A DNA stretch of 64,000 nucleotides from an uncultured Acidobacteriaceae bacterium (GCA_937879855.1 CALFMO010000057.1:117641-181640), one strand, 5' to 3'; positions 54,483 through 63,501 are shown, counted from the stretch's first letter. The notes: generated by a model from the letters alone, not told the origin. Program-made: numbers and translations.

Positions 54483-56009
54483 ATGCCTGAAACTTTGAAT
54501 TCAGCTTCGTTAGGCAAGCCCAGGGTGCGTTTTGCACCCTCACCCACCGGCTTTCTGCACGTAGGCAGCGCCCGCACTTTCATATTCAACTGGCTTTACG
54601 CCCGCCGCATGGGCGGCACCATGATCCTGCGGCTCGACGATACCGACGTCGAACGCAATACCGACGCTTCGGTCAATTCAATTTTTGAGGGATTGAAGTG
54701 GCTGGAGCTCGACTGGGACGAAGAATACAAACAGTCCGAACGCGGCGAGCTGCACCGTCGAATGGCCGACACGATCTTTCAGAAAGGCCTGGCCTACCGC
54801 GATTTCACTCCGGCCCACACCGGAGATAGCGAACGGTCGGGCGCGCAAGGGACGTGGCTCTTCAATCCCGGCATGCGCGAACTTTCGCGCGAGGAGAGCG
54901 ATCGCCGCGCCTCCGCGGGAGAGCCGTTTGCCCTGCGCTTTCGCGTGCCGCGCGAGGGCGGACAAATGATCCGTTTCACCGACGCAGTTTACGGCGAGCA
55001 GATGAAAGCCGGCGCCGACATCGAAGACTTTGCCCTGTTGCGCTCGGATGGCATGCCCACCTATCACCTGGCTTCCTGCGCCGACGACGCCGACCTCCGC
55101 ATCAGCGACATCATCCGCGGCCAGGATCATCTTTCGAATACTTACAAGCACGTCCTGCTCTTCGAGGCCGCAGGCTTCACGCCGCCTCAATTCGCGCATC
55201 TTCCGCTGCTGGTCGCTCCTGATGGCACTAAGCTTTCCAAGCGTCGCCACGGCCCAATCGTGAGCGTGACCACCTATCGCGACGCGGGATTCCTGCCCGA
55301 AGCCTTCATCAACTTCCTGTGTCTGCTGGGCTGGTCGCCAAAAAATGATCGCGAGCAGATGAGCCGCCAGGAGTTGATCGACGCCTTTTCGCTCGAAGGC
55401 ATTAATCGGGCCAACGCCGTTGTGAACTTCAAGGAACCCGATGTAGGGCCGACAAATGTGGGGCGGGCACTCCTGCCCGCCAACTCCCTCCCCGAGGAAG
55501 CTTTTGACGCCAAGGCCGTATGGCTCAACGCCGAGCACATTCGCAGTCTGCCCATCGAAGAGCTCAGTCAACGCTTGCTGCCGATCGTACGCGAAGCCGG
55601 CTTCAACGTCGCTCCAGAAAAAATGCTGCGTATCACGCCGCTCATTCGCGAACGCATCAAGCTGTTGCGTGACGTGCTCACCGCCGCGGATTTCTTTTTC
55701 GTCGACCGGCTGCCGCCATACGACCCCTCCGAACTCATCCCGCAAAAAGGGGATGCGGCCATGGCGAAGAAAGTTCTGGAGAAGGCGCGAGCAGTGCTCG
55801 CGAACGTTGAATTCAAACACGACCCGCTGGATCAAGCGCTCCGCGCCGCCGCCCAGGAATTTGGCATCAAGGCAGGCCAGATGTTTCAGCCGATTCGCGT
55901 CGCGGTCTGCGGCCGCAAGAATGCCCCGCCGCTGTTTGAAACATTGGAAGTGCTAGGACGCGAGACGACGTTAGCTCGGATCGAGCAAGCAATCTCGCGG
56001 ATCCTGTAG
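54483..56009 (+). CDS. gltX: Glutamyl-tRNA synthetase
   Basis: This 508-residue class I tRNA synthetase has HIGH-type PSPTGFLHVGSART and KMSKS-type KLSKRRHG. It charges tRNA-Glu (a nondiscriminating role is unlikely because glnS is present). Between GINRANAVVNFKEP and FDAKAVWLN lies an extra stretch VGPTNVGRALLPANSLPEEA. Its coding DNA contains the GGCGGGCA/TGCCCGCC palindrome at 55462-55481, so an element appears inserted in frame. Catalytic parts are intact. Confidence 0.95.
   Translation: MPETLNSASLGKPRVRFAPSPTGFLHVGSARTFIFNWLYARRMGGTMILRLDDTDVERNTDASVNSIFEGLKWLELDWDEEYKQSERGELHRRMADTIFQKGLAYRDFTPAHTGDSERSGAQGTWLFNPGMRELSREESDRRASAGEPFALRFRVPREGGQMIRFTDAVYGEQMKAGADIEDFALLRSDGMPTYHLASCADDADLRISDIIRGQDHLSNTYKHVLLFEAAGFTPPQFAHLPLLVAPDGTKLSKRRHGPIVSVTTYRDAGFLPEAFINFLCLLGWSPKNDREQMSRQELIDAFSLEGINRANAVVNFKEPDVGPTNVGRALLPANSLPEEAFDAKAVWLNAEHIRSLPIEELSQRLLPIVREAGFNVAPEKMLRITPLIRERIKLLRDVLTAADFFFVDRLPPYDPSELIPQKGDAAMAKKVLEKARAVLANVEFKHDPLDQALRAAAQEFGIKAGQMFQPIRVAVCGRKNAPPLFETLEVLGRETTLARIEQAISRIL
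55462..55481. repeat. GGCGGGCA palindrome inside gltX
   Basis: GGCGGGCA (55462-55469) and TGCCCGCC (55474-55481) form a palindrome with a 4-nt spacer inside the gltX coding frame. They give the peptide VGRALLPAN, in a loop absent from ordinary GltX proteins. Confidence 0.75.
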
Positions 56010-56023
56010 TTATTTCATGTAGC

Positions 56024-56105
56024 GACAGCCGCCTCGGCTGTCAGGGTTTTGATCGTTGCCACATCCCGGCTCACTGCCCTGCCTGGACAGCCGAGGCGGC
56101 TGTCC
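56024..56105. repeat. Two GACAGCCG palindromes in inverted order
   Basis: GACAGCCGCCTCGGCTGTC (56024-56042) and GGACAGCCGAGGCGGCTGTC (56084-56103) are inverted copies of each other, and each is itself palindromic. They occupy the gap between gltX and the alcohol dehydrogenase gene. The same core recurs at 59558-59580 and in gyrA. Confidence 0.8.
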
Positions 56106-56196
56106 CTCCGCAAGCTTCCTTACTTTTTGTATCCACTGCCCGTGCTTCGTGAATCTATAAACATATTGCTGCACCTAATTTGCGGGAGAATCTGCC

Positions 56197-57207
56197 ATGA
56201 AAGCAGTCCAAGTCAGCAAAGCACGCGGAGATTTCGAACTCGTCGAGCGTCCCATCCCCCAGCCTGGCCGCGGCCAGGTGCGAATTAAGGTCGAGGCCTG
56301 CGGCATCTGCCACAGCGACGCCTTGGTCAAAGAAGGAATCTGGCCCGGACTACAGTATCCCCGCATCCCCGGCCACGAGATCGCCGGACGCATCGACGCG
56401 ATCGGCCCCGATGTGACTCTGTGGAAGCCCGGGCAGCGTGTCGGTGTGGGATGGCACGGCGGCCACTGCTTTCAGTGCGACCCCTGTCGTCGCGGCGATT
56501 TCATTTTGTGCCAGAACGAAAAAATTACCGGGATCAGCTTCGACGGCGGCTACGCCGAATACATGGTGATCGGTGCCGAGGCAGTCGCTGCTATGCCCGA
56601 CGACCTCCCAGCCGACGAAGCCGCTCCGCTACTCTGCGCCGGAATCACTGTATTCAACGCACTGCGCAATGTTGGAGCCCGCAGCGGCGACTTGGTAGCC
56701 ATCCAGGGAATCGGCGGCCTCGGGCACCTCGGCATTCAATATGCGCGCCAGATGGGCTTTCGCACGGTGGCCGTCGGCCGCGGTCAGGACAAAGAATCGC
56801 TGGCCCGCAAGCTGGGCGCGCATGAATATGTCGACACCGGCGCCGGCGCTCCCGCCGAAGCGCTGCAAAAATTGGGTGGAGCGCAAGTCATCCTCGCCAC
56901 CGCGCCTGATTCAAAATCCATCTCCGCTCTGGTGGATGGACTCGCCGGGAACGGCACACTGCTGGTGGTGGGAGCGGGTTTTGATTCGCTGACAGTGACG
57001 CCATTACAGCTCATTGGCGGCCGCAAAGCGATCCAGGGCTGGCCCTCTGGCACAGCCAAGGATTCGGAAGATACGCTGCGCTTCAGTTCATTGAGCGGAG
57101 TGCGTCCTATGATCGAGCGCTATCCGCTGGCGAATGCGGCCGAAGCGTATCAGCAAATGATCACCGGGAAAGCAAGGTTCCGCGTCGTACTGACCATGGG
57201 CAAATAA
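56197..57207 (+). CDS. Zinc-dependent alcohol dehydrogenase
   Basis: This 336-residue medium-chain dehydrogenase has catalytic zinc ligands in CGICHSD and GHE, and structural zinc cysteines in CFQCDPCRRGDFILC. The NAD(P)-binding motif is GIGGLGHLGIQYA. It resembles the AdhP/YjgB group that reduces aldehydes or oxidises primary alcohols. A GGGAGAA sequence precedes the ATG. It lies between the two synthetase genes without obvious functional link. Confidence 0.92.
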   Translation: MKAVQVSKARGDFELVERPIPQPGRGQVRIKVEACGICHSDALVKEGIWPGLQYPRIPGHEIAGRIDAIGPDVTLWKPGQRVGVGWHGGHCFQCDPCRRGDFILCQNEKITGISFDGGYAEYMVIGAEAVAAMPDDLPADEAAPLLCAGITVFNALRNVGARSGDLVAIQGIGGLGHLGIQYARQMGFRTVAVGRGQDKESLARKLGAHEYVDTGAGAPAEALQKLGGAQVILATAPDSKSISALVDGLAGNGTLLVVGAGFDSLTVTPLQLIGGRKAIQGWPSGTAKDSEDTLRFSSLSGVRPMIERYPLANAAEAYQQMITGKARFRVVLTMGK

Positions 57208-57355
57208 TGTGGAAGCCGCTTGTCGAGATGACCCGGTGGCGCCACGTCCACTACCGGCGCCGACTCGCAGAGCGAAAGACACCCGTCGGCGCGCGCCGTG
57301 GCAGGTGGTCTCGGCGGGAGTCTGACCTCCTTTCTTTGCGATAAGATCAGTAGTT

Positions 57356-59083
57356 ATGAAAACGACAGATACTGAGGCGGAGACCGGCACGAATGCCGCC
57401 CCTGAATCTCGCCCCTCCAACTTCGTACGCGACATCATTCTTGACGATCTGAAGACCAATAAATATGGCGGCCGGGTGCAGACGCGTTTTCCTCCGGAGC
57501 CCAATGGATACCTGCACATCGGGCATGCCAAGGCAATCTGCCTTGACTTCGGACTCGCGGACGAGTTTCACGGGCACACCAATCTGCGTTTTGACGACAC
57601 CAATCCTGAAAAAGAAGAAACCGAGTACGTTGACTCCATCATGGCCGACGTGAAGTGGCTTGGCTTCAACTGGGACGGCCTCTTCTACGCCTCGGATTAT
57701 TTCGACCAGCTTTATGAGTGGGCACTAAAGTTGATTCGGGATGGCAAGGCCTACGTCGATGACCTTTCGGCTGAAGAGATTCGCAAGTATCGCGGCACCC
57801 TCACCGAACCGGGCAAGGACAGCCCGTACCGCAACCGGTCAGTCGAAGAAAATCTTGATCTTTTTCAGCGCATGAAGGCGGGAGAGTTTCCCGACGGCTC
57901 CCGTGTACTGCGCGCCAAGATCGATATGGCTTCGCCGAATTTGAACATGCGCGATCCCGTGATGTACCGCATCCTGCACGCCGAGCATCACCGGACCGGA
58001 AACAAGTGGTGCATCTATCCCATGTATGACTACGCGCACGGGCAGTCGGACTCGCTCGAAAAAGTTACGCACTCGATGTGCACGCTGGAGTTTGAAGATC
58101 ATCGCCCGCTCTACAACTGGTTTATTCAGCAGCTGGGCATCTTCCCCTCGCAGCAAATCGAATTCGACCGGCTAAATCTGACGCACACGCTGCTGAGCAA
58201 GCGCAAACTGCGACAGTTCGTGCAGGAGGGCCGGGTGCGCGGCTGGGACGATCCCCGCATGCCGACGCTGAGCGGGATCCGGCGCCGTGGCTACACGCCG
58301 GAAGCGATCCGCAACTTCGTCGCATCGATCGGAGTCTCGAAGACGACTGGCTCAATCGAGTTGGCCATGCTCGAGCACTTCGTGCGCGAGGACTTGAACA
58401 AGCGCGCGCCGCGCGTGATGGCCGTGCTGCGTCCGCTGAAAGTCGTGATCGATAATTATCCGCAGAACCAGGTCGAGGAGATGGACGCGGTCAACAACCC
58501 GGAAGATCCTGCTGCCGGCAGCCGTAAGGTTCCATTTTCTCGCGTGCTTTACATCGAGCAGGATGACTTCCGCGAAGTGCCTCCGCCGAAATATTTTCGT
58601 CTGTCGCCCGGGCGCGAGGTTCGCCTGCGTTACGGTTACTTCGTGACCTGCACGAGCGTGGTGAAAAACGATAAGGGCGAGGTCGTCGAAGTGCACTGCA
58701 CCTATGATCCGGCGACTCGCGGCGGAAACGCGCCCGACAACCGCAAGGTGAAGGCGACAATCCATTGGGTTTCGGCGGCACACGCGGTTGACGCCGAAGT
58801 GCGCATCTACGAGAACCTGTTTCTGAAGGCTGATCCCAGCGACGTCGAAGAAGGTCAGGATGTGCTCGACAATCTCAATCCCAATTCTCTTGAGGTCGTT
58901 ACCAGCGCGAAGCTGGAGCCGTCGCTGGCCACCGCCACAGTTGGAAGCCGCTATCAATTCGAGCGCCTGGGATATTTCTCTGTCGATCCCGATTCAAGAC
59001 CGGGGAAGCCTGTGTTCAACCGCACCATCGCGCTGAAAGATACGTGGGCGAAGGTGGAGAGGAAGCAGGGCGGGAAGTCTTAG
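57356..59083 (+). CDS. glnS: Glutaminyl-tRNA synthetase
   Basis: This 575-residue class I synthetase has HIGH-type PEPNGYLHIGHAK and KMSKS-type LLSKRKL, plus the C-terminal beta-barrel anticodon-binding domain (VLYIEQDDFREVPPPKYFRL). It charges tRNA-Gln directly. Bacteria with GlnRS often acquired it from eukaryotes by transfer; nothing here shows recent transfer. Confidence 0.96.
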   Translation: MKTTDTEAETGTNAAPESRPSNFVRDIILDDLKTNKYGGRVQTRFPPEPNGYLHIGHAKAICLDFGLADEFHGHTNLRFDDTNPEKEETEYVDSIMADVKWLGFNWDGLFYASDYFDQLYEWALKLIRDGKAYVDDLSAEEIRKYRGTLTEPGKDSPYRNRSVEENLDLFQRMKAGEFPDGSRVLRAKIDMASPNLNMRDPVMYRILHAEHHRTGNKWCIYPMYDYAHGQSDSLEKVTHSMCTLEFEDHRPLYNWFIQQLGIFPSQQIEFDRLNLTHTLLSKRKLRQFVQEGRVRGWDDPRMPTLSGIRRRGYTPEAIRNFVASIGVSKTTGSIELAMLEHFVREDLNKRAPRVMAVLRPLKVVIDNYPQNQVEEMDAVNNPEDPAAGSRKVPFSRVLYIEQDDFREVPPPKYFRLSPGREVRLRYGYFVTCTSVVKNDKGEVVEVHCTYDPATRGGNAPDNRKVKATIHWVSAAHAVDAEVRIYENLFLKADPSDVEEGQDVLDNLNPNSLEVVTSAKLEPSLATATVGSRYQFERLGYFSVDPDSRPGKPVFNRTIALKDTWAKVERKQGGKS

Positions 59084-59240
59084 AAAACAATAGGCTTGAG
59101 ACGTATCGCCTGGAGTTTTCCCCAACGTTCCTGCAGGAACATTTTATGTACGGAAGTGTATGTACAAATTTGCAAGTAGAAGCCCATAAGTTATGGAGCG
59201 ATTGGAAGATGCGAGTCTTCGAGTGGCCACAAAGACGAAA

Positions 59241-59264
59241 CCCCGAGCGGAAATCAACTCGGGG
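59241..59264 (+). terminator. CCCCGAG/CTCGGGG hairpin after glnS
   Basis: A 7-bp perfect stem with a 10-nt loop lies about 160 bp beyond the glnS stop. It may end that transcript. No poly-T follows. Confidence 0.45.
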
Positions 59265-59331
59265 CAAGCACGTCAGCCTGTCAAGCTCAACACGATTATG
59301 AAGACGTACGAAGCTGAAGTCAAGGTTACTT

Positions 59332-59358
59332 GAGGAGTCCGCCTGTCAGGGACTCCTC
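59332..59358. terminator. GAGGAGTCC/GGACTCCTC hairpin
   Basis: A perfect 9-bp stem (59332-59340, 59350-59358) lies between glnS and the tRNA-like gene. On the minus strand it follows the tRNA-like sequence by about 30 bp, so it may terminate that transcript. Confidence 0.5.
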
Positions 59359-59388
59359 GTCAGCTTCCCTACCGAACCGGGAATGCTG

Positions 59389-59461
59389 TGGAACCGGCGG
59401 GATTCGAACTCGTACCTTCGAGCTTGACAGGCAGATGTGCTACCGATTACACCACGGGCCC
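59389..59461 (-). tRNA. Degenerate tRNA-Asp-like sequence (anticodon GTC)
   Basis: The 73-nt minus-strand sequence has the tRNA layout: acceptor start GGGCCCG, a good D-arm (GTGT/GCAC around AATCGGTA), anticodon loop CTGTCAA, T-loop TTCGAAT and discriminator A. Several stems are damaged: the acceptor has C4xT69, the anticodon stem has C28xC42 and T29xT41, and the T-stem has A49xC65 and A52xC62. No CCA is encoded. It may be a decaying copy of tRNA-Asp rather than the working gene. Confidence 0.6.
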
Positions 59462-59557
59462 GATTTTTAGGGTATGGCAACGCTTCGCTTTTCGAACCCC
59501 ACGCCGAAATATCTTTCGAGTATCGATCCTAATTCGGGAAGGATATCAAGTTGCGCC

Positions 59558-59587
59558 GGACAGCCGAGGCGGCTGTCGCTACGTGTT
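59558..59587. repeat. GGACAGCCGAGGCGGCTGTC palindrome
   Basis: A further copy of the palindrome family, located next to the stop codon of the DsbD-alpha-like gene (minus strand ends at 59589). It could serve as its 3' end structure. Confidence 0.75.
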
Positions 59588-59588
59588 G

Positions 59589-60128
59589 CTAGTTGTGCAC
59601 GTGGGGGCTTTGGGCGGGATTGTGGTGGGGGCCCGGGGGCTCTTTCACGACTTTCACGTCAAAACTTACCGGCAATGTCTTCGGGGGGAAGCACTGCGCA
59701 TTGTCGCAGGCCTGGTAGCGGAGGACTCCGTGCATCACGTATTTTCCCGGCTGCACCGCGTGCAGCGGATGCACTGCCACCGCTATTGTGAAGTCTCCGC
59801 TGTACACGTTCAACTTCTCGTCAGGCGAAAAGGGGAAGCTCAGATCTTTGCCTGCTGGATATTGAATTTTTCCCAGGATGATGTCGGTGGGCACGTCCAT
59901 CTTCAGATTTGTTGGAATGAGGAATTCCGACTTGGGCGCGTTGGAATTGATATGAAAACCAGGCGCCACGCGGAAATTCAAGTCCACCATAGTCTGCTTG
60001 GTCCGCTGAGCAGTGACCAGGCCAACCGGCACCATGGAAACTGAAGGCGCTTTTCCCGCCTGCGCCCAACCGGTAACAACGAACAGGGCGAGAAATATTA
60101 GTTTCGAGTTGTTGCCTTGCAAGATCAT
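59589..60128 (-). CDS. DsbD N-terminal domain-like protein
   Basis: The 179-residue exported protein has a signal peptide and an immunoglobulin-like nDsbD domain. Its CxxxxxC active-site pair is in RYQACDNAQCFPPKTLPV, as in the N-terminal domain of the thiol-disulfide transporter DsbD. It lies downstream of tlpA- and ccdA-like genes on the same strand. Together they would form a split DsbD: CcdA carries electrons across the membrane and this domain passes them to periplasmic targets. Confidence 0.85.
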   Translation of the reverse strand: MILQGNNSKLIFLALFVVTGWAQAGKAPSVSMVPVGLVTAQRTKQTMVDLNFRVAPGFHINSNAPKSEFLIPTNLKMDVPTDIILGKIQYPAGKDLSFPFSPDEKLNVYSGDFTIAVAVHPLHAVQPGKYVMHGVLRYQACDNAQCFPPKTLPVSFDVKVVKEPPGPHHNPAQSPHVHN

Positions 60129-60175
60129 TCCAGTTCAGACCTAATAGTAGATCGATTGCGGCATCACTCCTATTG

Positions 60176-60976
60176 TCACTTCTGAGGCTGCAACGGTGCT
60201 GCGGCCGCTTGCGAGTTGACGGCCTGCGTATCCAGCGCTTTCTTGATCGCGTCCTCAATCTCAGCCTTGCCCTTTAGGCCAATAATTTTGTCCACAATCT
60301 TGCCATCCCGTCCGATGAAAAAGGTTTCGGGAAGCGCGGGGACGCCGCCGTAGGCATCGCCCACGGCCTCTTTACCGAGCAGAACGGGATAGTTGACTCC
60401 CATATCGCTGGCGAATTTGGCGATGTCTTCTTTGCTGGAATCATCCATGGCCACGCCGACAATCTGTAATCCCTGCGACCCATATTGCTTTTGCAGTTCG
60501 ATGAACCACGGCATTTCGATCTTGCACGGGCTGCACCAGGTGGCCCAAAAATTCAGCAGAACCGCTTTGCCGCGCAGGTCTGAGAGGCGCACGCTCTTGC
60601 CGTCCAACGACTGCAGGGTGAAATCAGGCGCGGGCGCCGACTTGGTGAGAGCCAGAGAAGTTGAAGCGCCGTCTGAACGGCGAGCCATGTGAAAGCCAAA
60701 AAACAGCATGGCTGCGGCAACCACCGCGACCACCAACAGGGCAACTGGATTGCGTTTTCCCGCGGCTGGCGTGGGGACCGGAGCATCGGCGTCATATTTG
60801 CCGCCATAAACATCCGTTGCAGGATACGCCGCGCCGCATGCGGCGCACGTCACTGTGCCGACAGTTCCGGCCTCAAGATTGGCGCGCGGGCCTTTCTCTT
60901 GTGTTGCCGAACACTTTGGACAGCACCAGTGAGGTTTCTGCACCGGCGTCCCATCCGGCGTTTCATTTTCCGACAT
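60176..60976 (-). CDS. TlpA/ResA-like thioredoxin with N-terminal zinc ribbon
   Basis: This 266-residue protein has three parts: a cytoplasmic zinc-ribbon-like head (WCCPKCSATQ and TCAACGAAYP), one transmembrane helix (about residues 76-96) and a periplasmic thioredoxin domain with WATWCSPCK active site. The membrane helix places the ribbon inside the cell. TlpA-type proteins reduce disulfides for cytochrome c maturation or similar. It lies between the nDsbD and ccdA genes with 17 bp separating it from ccdA. Confidence 0.88.
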   Translation of the reverse strand: MSENETPDGTPVQKPHWCCPKCSATQEKGPRANLEAGTVGTVTCAACGAAYPATDVYGGKYDADAPVPTPAAGKRNPVALLVVAVVAAAMLFFGFHMARRSDGASTSLALTKSAPAPDFTLQSLDGKSVRLSDLRGKAVLLNFWATWCSPCKIEMPWFIELQKQYGSQGLQIVGVAMDDSSKEDIAKFASDMGVNYPVLLGKEAVGDAYGGVPALPETFFIGRDGKIVDKIIGLKGKAEIEDAIKKALDTQAVNSQAAAAPLQPQK

Positions 60977-60993
60977 AAATCAGATCCTCCAAA

Positions 60994-61716
60994 CTACAAA
61001 GCAAAACGATTCAGAAACGACAGCCAGCTTGAGATCAGCGTAAAGCGTCCCATGACCAGCAGCACGCCGAGCGCGATCAGCAGGCCGCCGCTGGCCACCT
61101 CCAGTGCGTGCATATGCGAGCGGAAGCGGCTATAAAATTTGAGGAAGCGCTCCATTAGGAGCGAGGTCAGCAGAAACGGCACCGCCAATCCCAGCGAATA
61201 AACCGCCAGCAGTAGGATTCCCTTCACCACTGTGTCCTGCTCGCCGGCCAGAGTCAGGATGGCAGTCAGAATAGGTCCCAGGCACGGTGTCCAGCCGAAG
61301 GCGAAGGCGAATCCGATCACGAAGGCGCCAATCGGAGTGCTGCTGCCCTTCACGCTGTGCAGCCGCGCGTCGGTGTAGAGCGCCTTGATCTTGAAAATTC
61401 CGGTGAGGTGCAGTCCAAAGATAATGATGACGACTCCGGCCACGATAGACAGGGTGTGCTTGTAGCGCGCTGCGATCTGGCCGATTTCGGTGGAGATCGC
61501 GCCCAGTGTTATGAATACCACGCTGAAGCCCAGGATGAAGCCGATCGAGTTCACCATGACTCGCCGCATGAGCTGAGCCTGTGGAGACTTGAGTTCCTCG
61601 ACACCCGCGCCCGAGATTAAAGATACGTATCCCGGCACCAGCGGAAGCACACAGGGCGAGAGAAACGAGATCAGGCCTGCAAAGAAAGCGGCGATCGGGA
61701 GCGGAAGGCTGTTCAT
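60994..61716 (-). CDS. ccdA: CcdA-type thiol-disulfide transporter
   Basis: This 240-residue membrane protein has six hydrophobic segments and the two conserved redox cysteine motifs, LSPCVLPLVPG and WTPCLGPILT. It moves electrons from cytoplasmic thioredoxin to periplasmic partners. It is the first gene of the ccdA-tlpA-nDsbD operon on the minus strand. Confidence 0.92.
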   Translation of the reverse strand: MNSLPLPIAAFFAGLISFLSPCVLPLVPGYVSLISGAGVEELKSPQAQLMRRVMVNSIGFILGFSVVFITLGAISTEIGQIAARYKHTLSIVAGVVIIIFGLHLTGIFKIKALYTDARLHSVKGSSTPIGAFVIGFAFAFGWTPCLGPILTAILTLAGEQDTVVKGILLLAVYSLGLAVPFLLTSLLMERFLKFYSRFRSHMHALEVASGGLLIALGVLLVMGRFTLISSWLSFLNRFAL

Positions 61717-61802
61717 TAGTTTTATTGTAGCGGCAGACTACCCCAAGGGATAAGACGCACGGCGCGACTTTTAGTTGCAGGGGACGAACGAATCCTGTCC
61801 GG

Positions 61803-62867
61803 TCAGTGCTGCTTGGCCGGCCCTGCCGATTCCGACGGCGTGGCGAGATCCTCGACTTGTTCCGGAGATTCGCCCAGCTTGCGAAGGACCGTGCCTGGAA
61901 GTATGGCAGAGAGGGTCGCCCGGTTGCCCTCCTGGCGAACCTGCAAGCTGTCCAACAGAGCTTTCAAGTCGGCATCGGTACCCGGGGATCCGACGGAAAC
62001 CTCGGCGCTTCGAAACATCGAAAGATAAACATTGGCCTTGTCGGCGATGTCGCGAGCATCTTCGTCGCTACTCGTCCACGCTTCGGCTCGCAGGTGCAGC
62101 GCGTCGACACGGAGCGGCAAATGCAGCGGGTTGTAGCTGGCCGATATCACCAGATCGGCGGGTTTAGGGAAAATCGCGGACCAGGCCACGGACTCGCGAG
62201 CCAAGGGTTCAACCCGCATCATCATCCAAAACGGACTGGCCAACTGCACGCGACGGTAATAGCGCCGCAACAGGGCCGGCCCTCCGAACGGGGATGCCAG
62301 GCGGCGCGAGCGGTCGACCATGCCGCGAATGACGGCGGGATCGTCGTGGTTGGAGGCGGCCACGGTATCGACGGCGAGGATCGCGATGCGGAAAGAGCGC
62401 CCGAAGAGTGGAATAGTAAAGATGTCGATCGAGTTGTAATTTTCGACGGACTGCGCGACTCGCTTCAGGTAAGCCAGGCACCTCGTTCCGTCAAACTTGC
62501 CGGTGAAGACTTCGGAAAAACGGGGTTCGGACGCAGCGCCGCCCGTTCCGCCTCCAGGCCACTTTTCCGGATAATGAATGGCGAAGGCCGCAGCGTCTAG
62601 ATCGCGCTCGAAGTCGAAGCCGGTTTCCTGGATGAAGCGCTCGTATTCAGGATCGTGCGGAACCGGATCGTGCGACCCGGAAGAGAGGAGCTTTCCACCG
62701 TTGGCCTTGCGGGCCCATCCCAGGTTGGCATAGACGAAGGCATCGGCGCCGGGCAGGAGGCGCGCAGGTTCGGGGGGAGCTTGCTTTCGCAGTTGGACGG
62801 CTAGAGTTACCGCTGCAGCCACAATCACCAGCGCAAGAGTGAGGGGGAACGCGCGTCTAATTCGCAT
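61803..62867 (-). CDS. Hypothetical exported/anchored protein
   Basis: The 354-residue product has one N-terminal transmembrane helix (ALVIVAAAVTLAVQL) and a large soluble extracytoplasmic part with DAFVYANLGWARKANGG and FDFERDLDAAAFAI. No domain family is recognised by eye, although the length and layout suggest a conserved envelope protein. It is transcribed toward ccdA with 86 bp in between. Confidence 0.65.
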   Translation of the reverse strand: MRIRRAFPLTLALVIVAAAVTLAVQLRKQAPPEPARLLPGADAFVYANLGWARKANGGKLLSSGSHDPVPHDPEYERFIQETGFDFERDLDAAAFAIHYPEKWPGGGTGGAASEPRFSEVFTGKFDGTRCLAYLKRVAQSVENYNSIDIFTIPLFGRSFRIAILAVDTVAASNHDDPAVIRGMVDRSRRLASPFGGPALLRRYYRRVQLASPFWMMMRVEPLARESVAWSAIFPKPADLVISASYNPLHLPLRVDALHLRAEAWTSSDEDARDIADKANVYLSMFRSAEVSVGSPGTDADLKALLDSLQVRQEGNRATLSAILPGTVLRKLGESPEQVEDLATPSESAGPAKQH

Positions 62868-62944
62868 GAAAGGCGGTCAGGGATAAAATGATAGCACCCT
62901 GGGCGATGGGGTGGGGCGACGGCCTCCGGCGATGAAACCATGAA

Positions 62945-63020
62945 CCACGAAGGACACGAAGTATCACGAAGGAGACTCAATTCTTCGTTGATCCTTCGTG
63001 TGACTTCGTGTCCTTTGTGG
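62945..63020. repeat. CACGAAGG word-repeat hairpin
   Basis: The left side (62945-62973) reads CCACGAAGG-ACACGAAG-TATCACGAAGGA. The right side (62992-63020) reads TCCTTCGTG-TGACTTCGTG-TCCTTTGTGG, its near-exact reverse complement. It lies between the hypothetical gene and the tRNA cluster. The stem is long and made of a repeated word. Confidence 0.75.
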
Positions 63021-63161
63021 TGACGGGTGTCAATTCCGCTTCGGGCTCAGCCGATTGCTTGCGTGTGGAATTCCCGTTGTGATACCTTAAATAATTGTCC
63101 CGGACATCTGGAAGGGATCAGAGGGATAAGTTCGCGCGAAGGCGCGTCTTTCCCAGAAATT

Positions 63162-63237
63162 GCTGGCGTAGCTCAGTCGGTAGAGCATCTGATTTGTAAT
63201 CAGAGGGTCAGGGGTTCAAATCCCTTCGCCAGCTCCA
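63162..63237 (+). tRNA. tRNA-Thr (anticodon TGT)
   Basis: 76-nt cloverleaf with acceptor GCTGGCG/CGCCAGC, discriminator T, encoded CCA and anticodon TGT in ATTTGTAAT. Confidence 0.97.
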
Positions 63238-63501
63238 GGAAACGTATTTCCGGCAGACGGCGGATTCGGTAGCGGCGCAACAGGTTTTTCCAACGCACTC
63301 CATTCGTACTTTTCCGGCGTGCAGTGATCAGATCAACGTTCATCGCGGTGTCTGGTTTGAGCCTTGGTTTCCCTGTATTGCGAAGATGAAAATGTGACGT
63401 GTGCTGCGTTTGGTCTGCGGGTTTGGCCTGAGTGCTCGCCAGCGGCCCTGCAAGGTGGTCTGTCGGACGGAGTGCGACAGCCGCATCGCCCGAGAATTTT
63501 T

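Larger units (their letters stand above)
59084..59388. other. Intergenic stretch after glnS with two hairpins
   Basis: No coding frame with recognisable features is seen in this gap. Two stems occur: CCCCGAG/CTCGGGG (59241-59264), a likely glnS transcript end, and GAGGAGTCC/GGACTCCTC (59332-59358). Neither has a T-run. Confidence 0.5.

Noticed and set aside
54678..55835. A 385-codon antisense frame across gltX
   Set aside because: It is a shadow of gltX with no ribosome binding site or recognisable domain.
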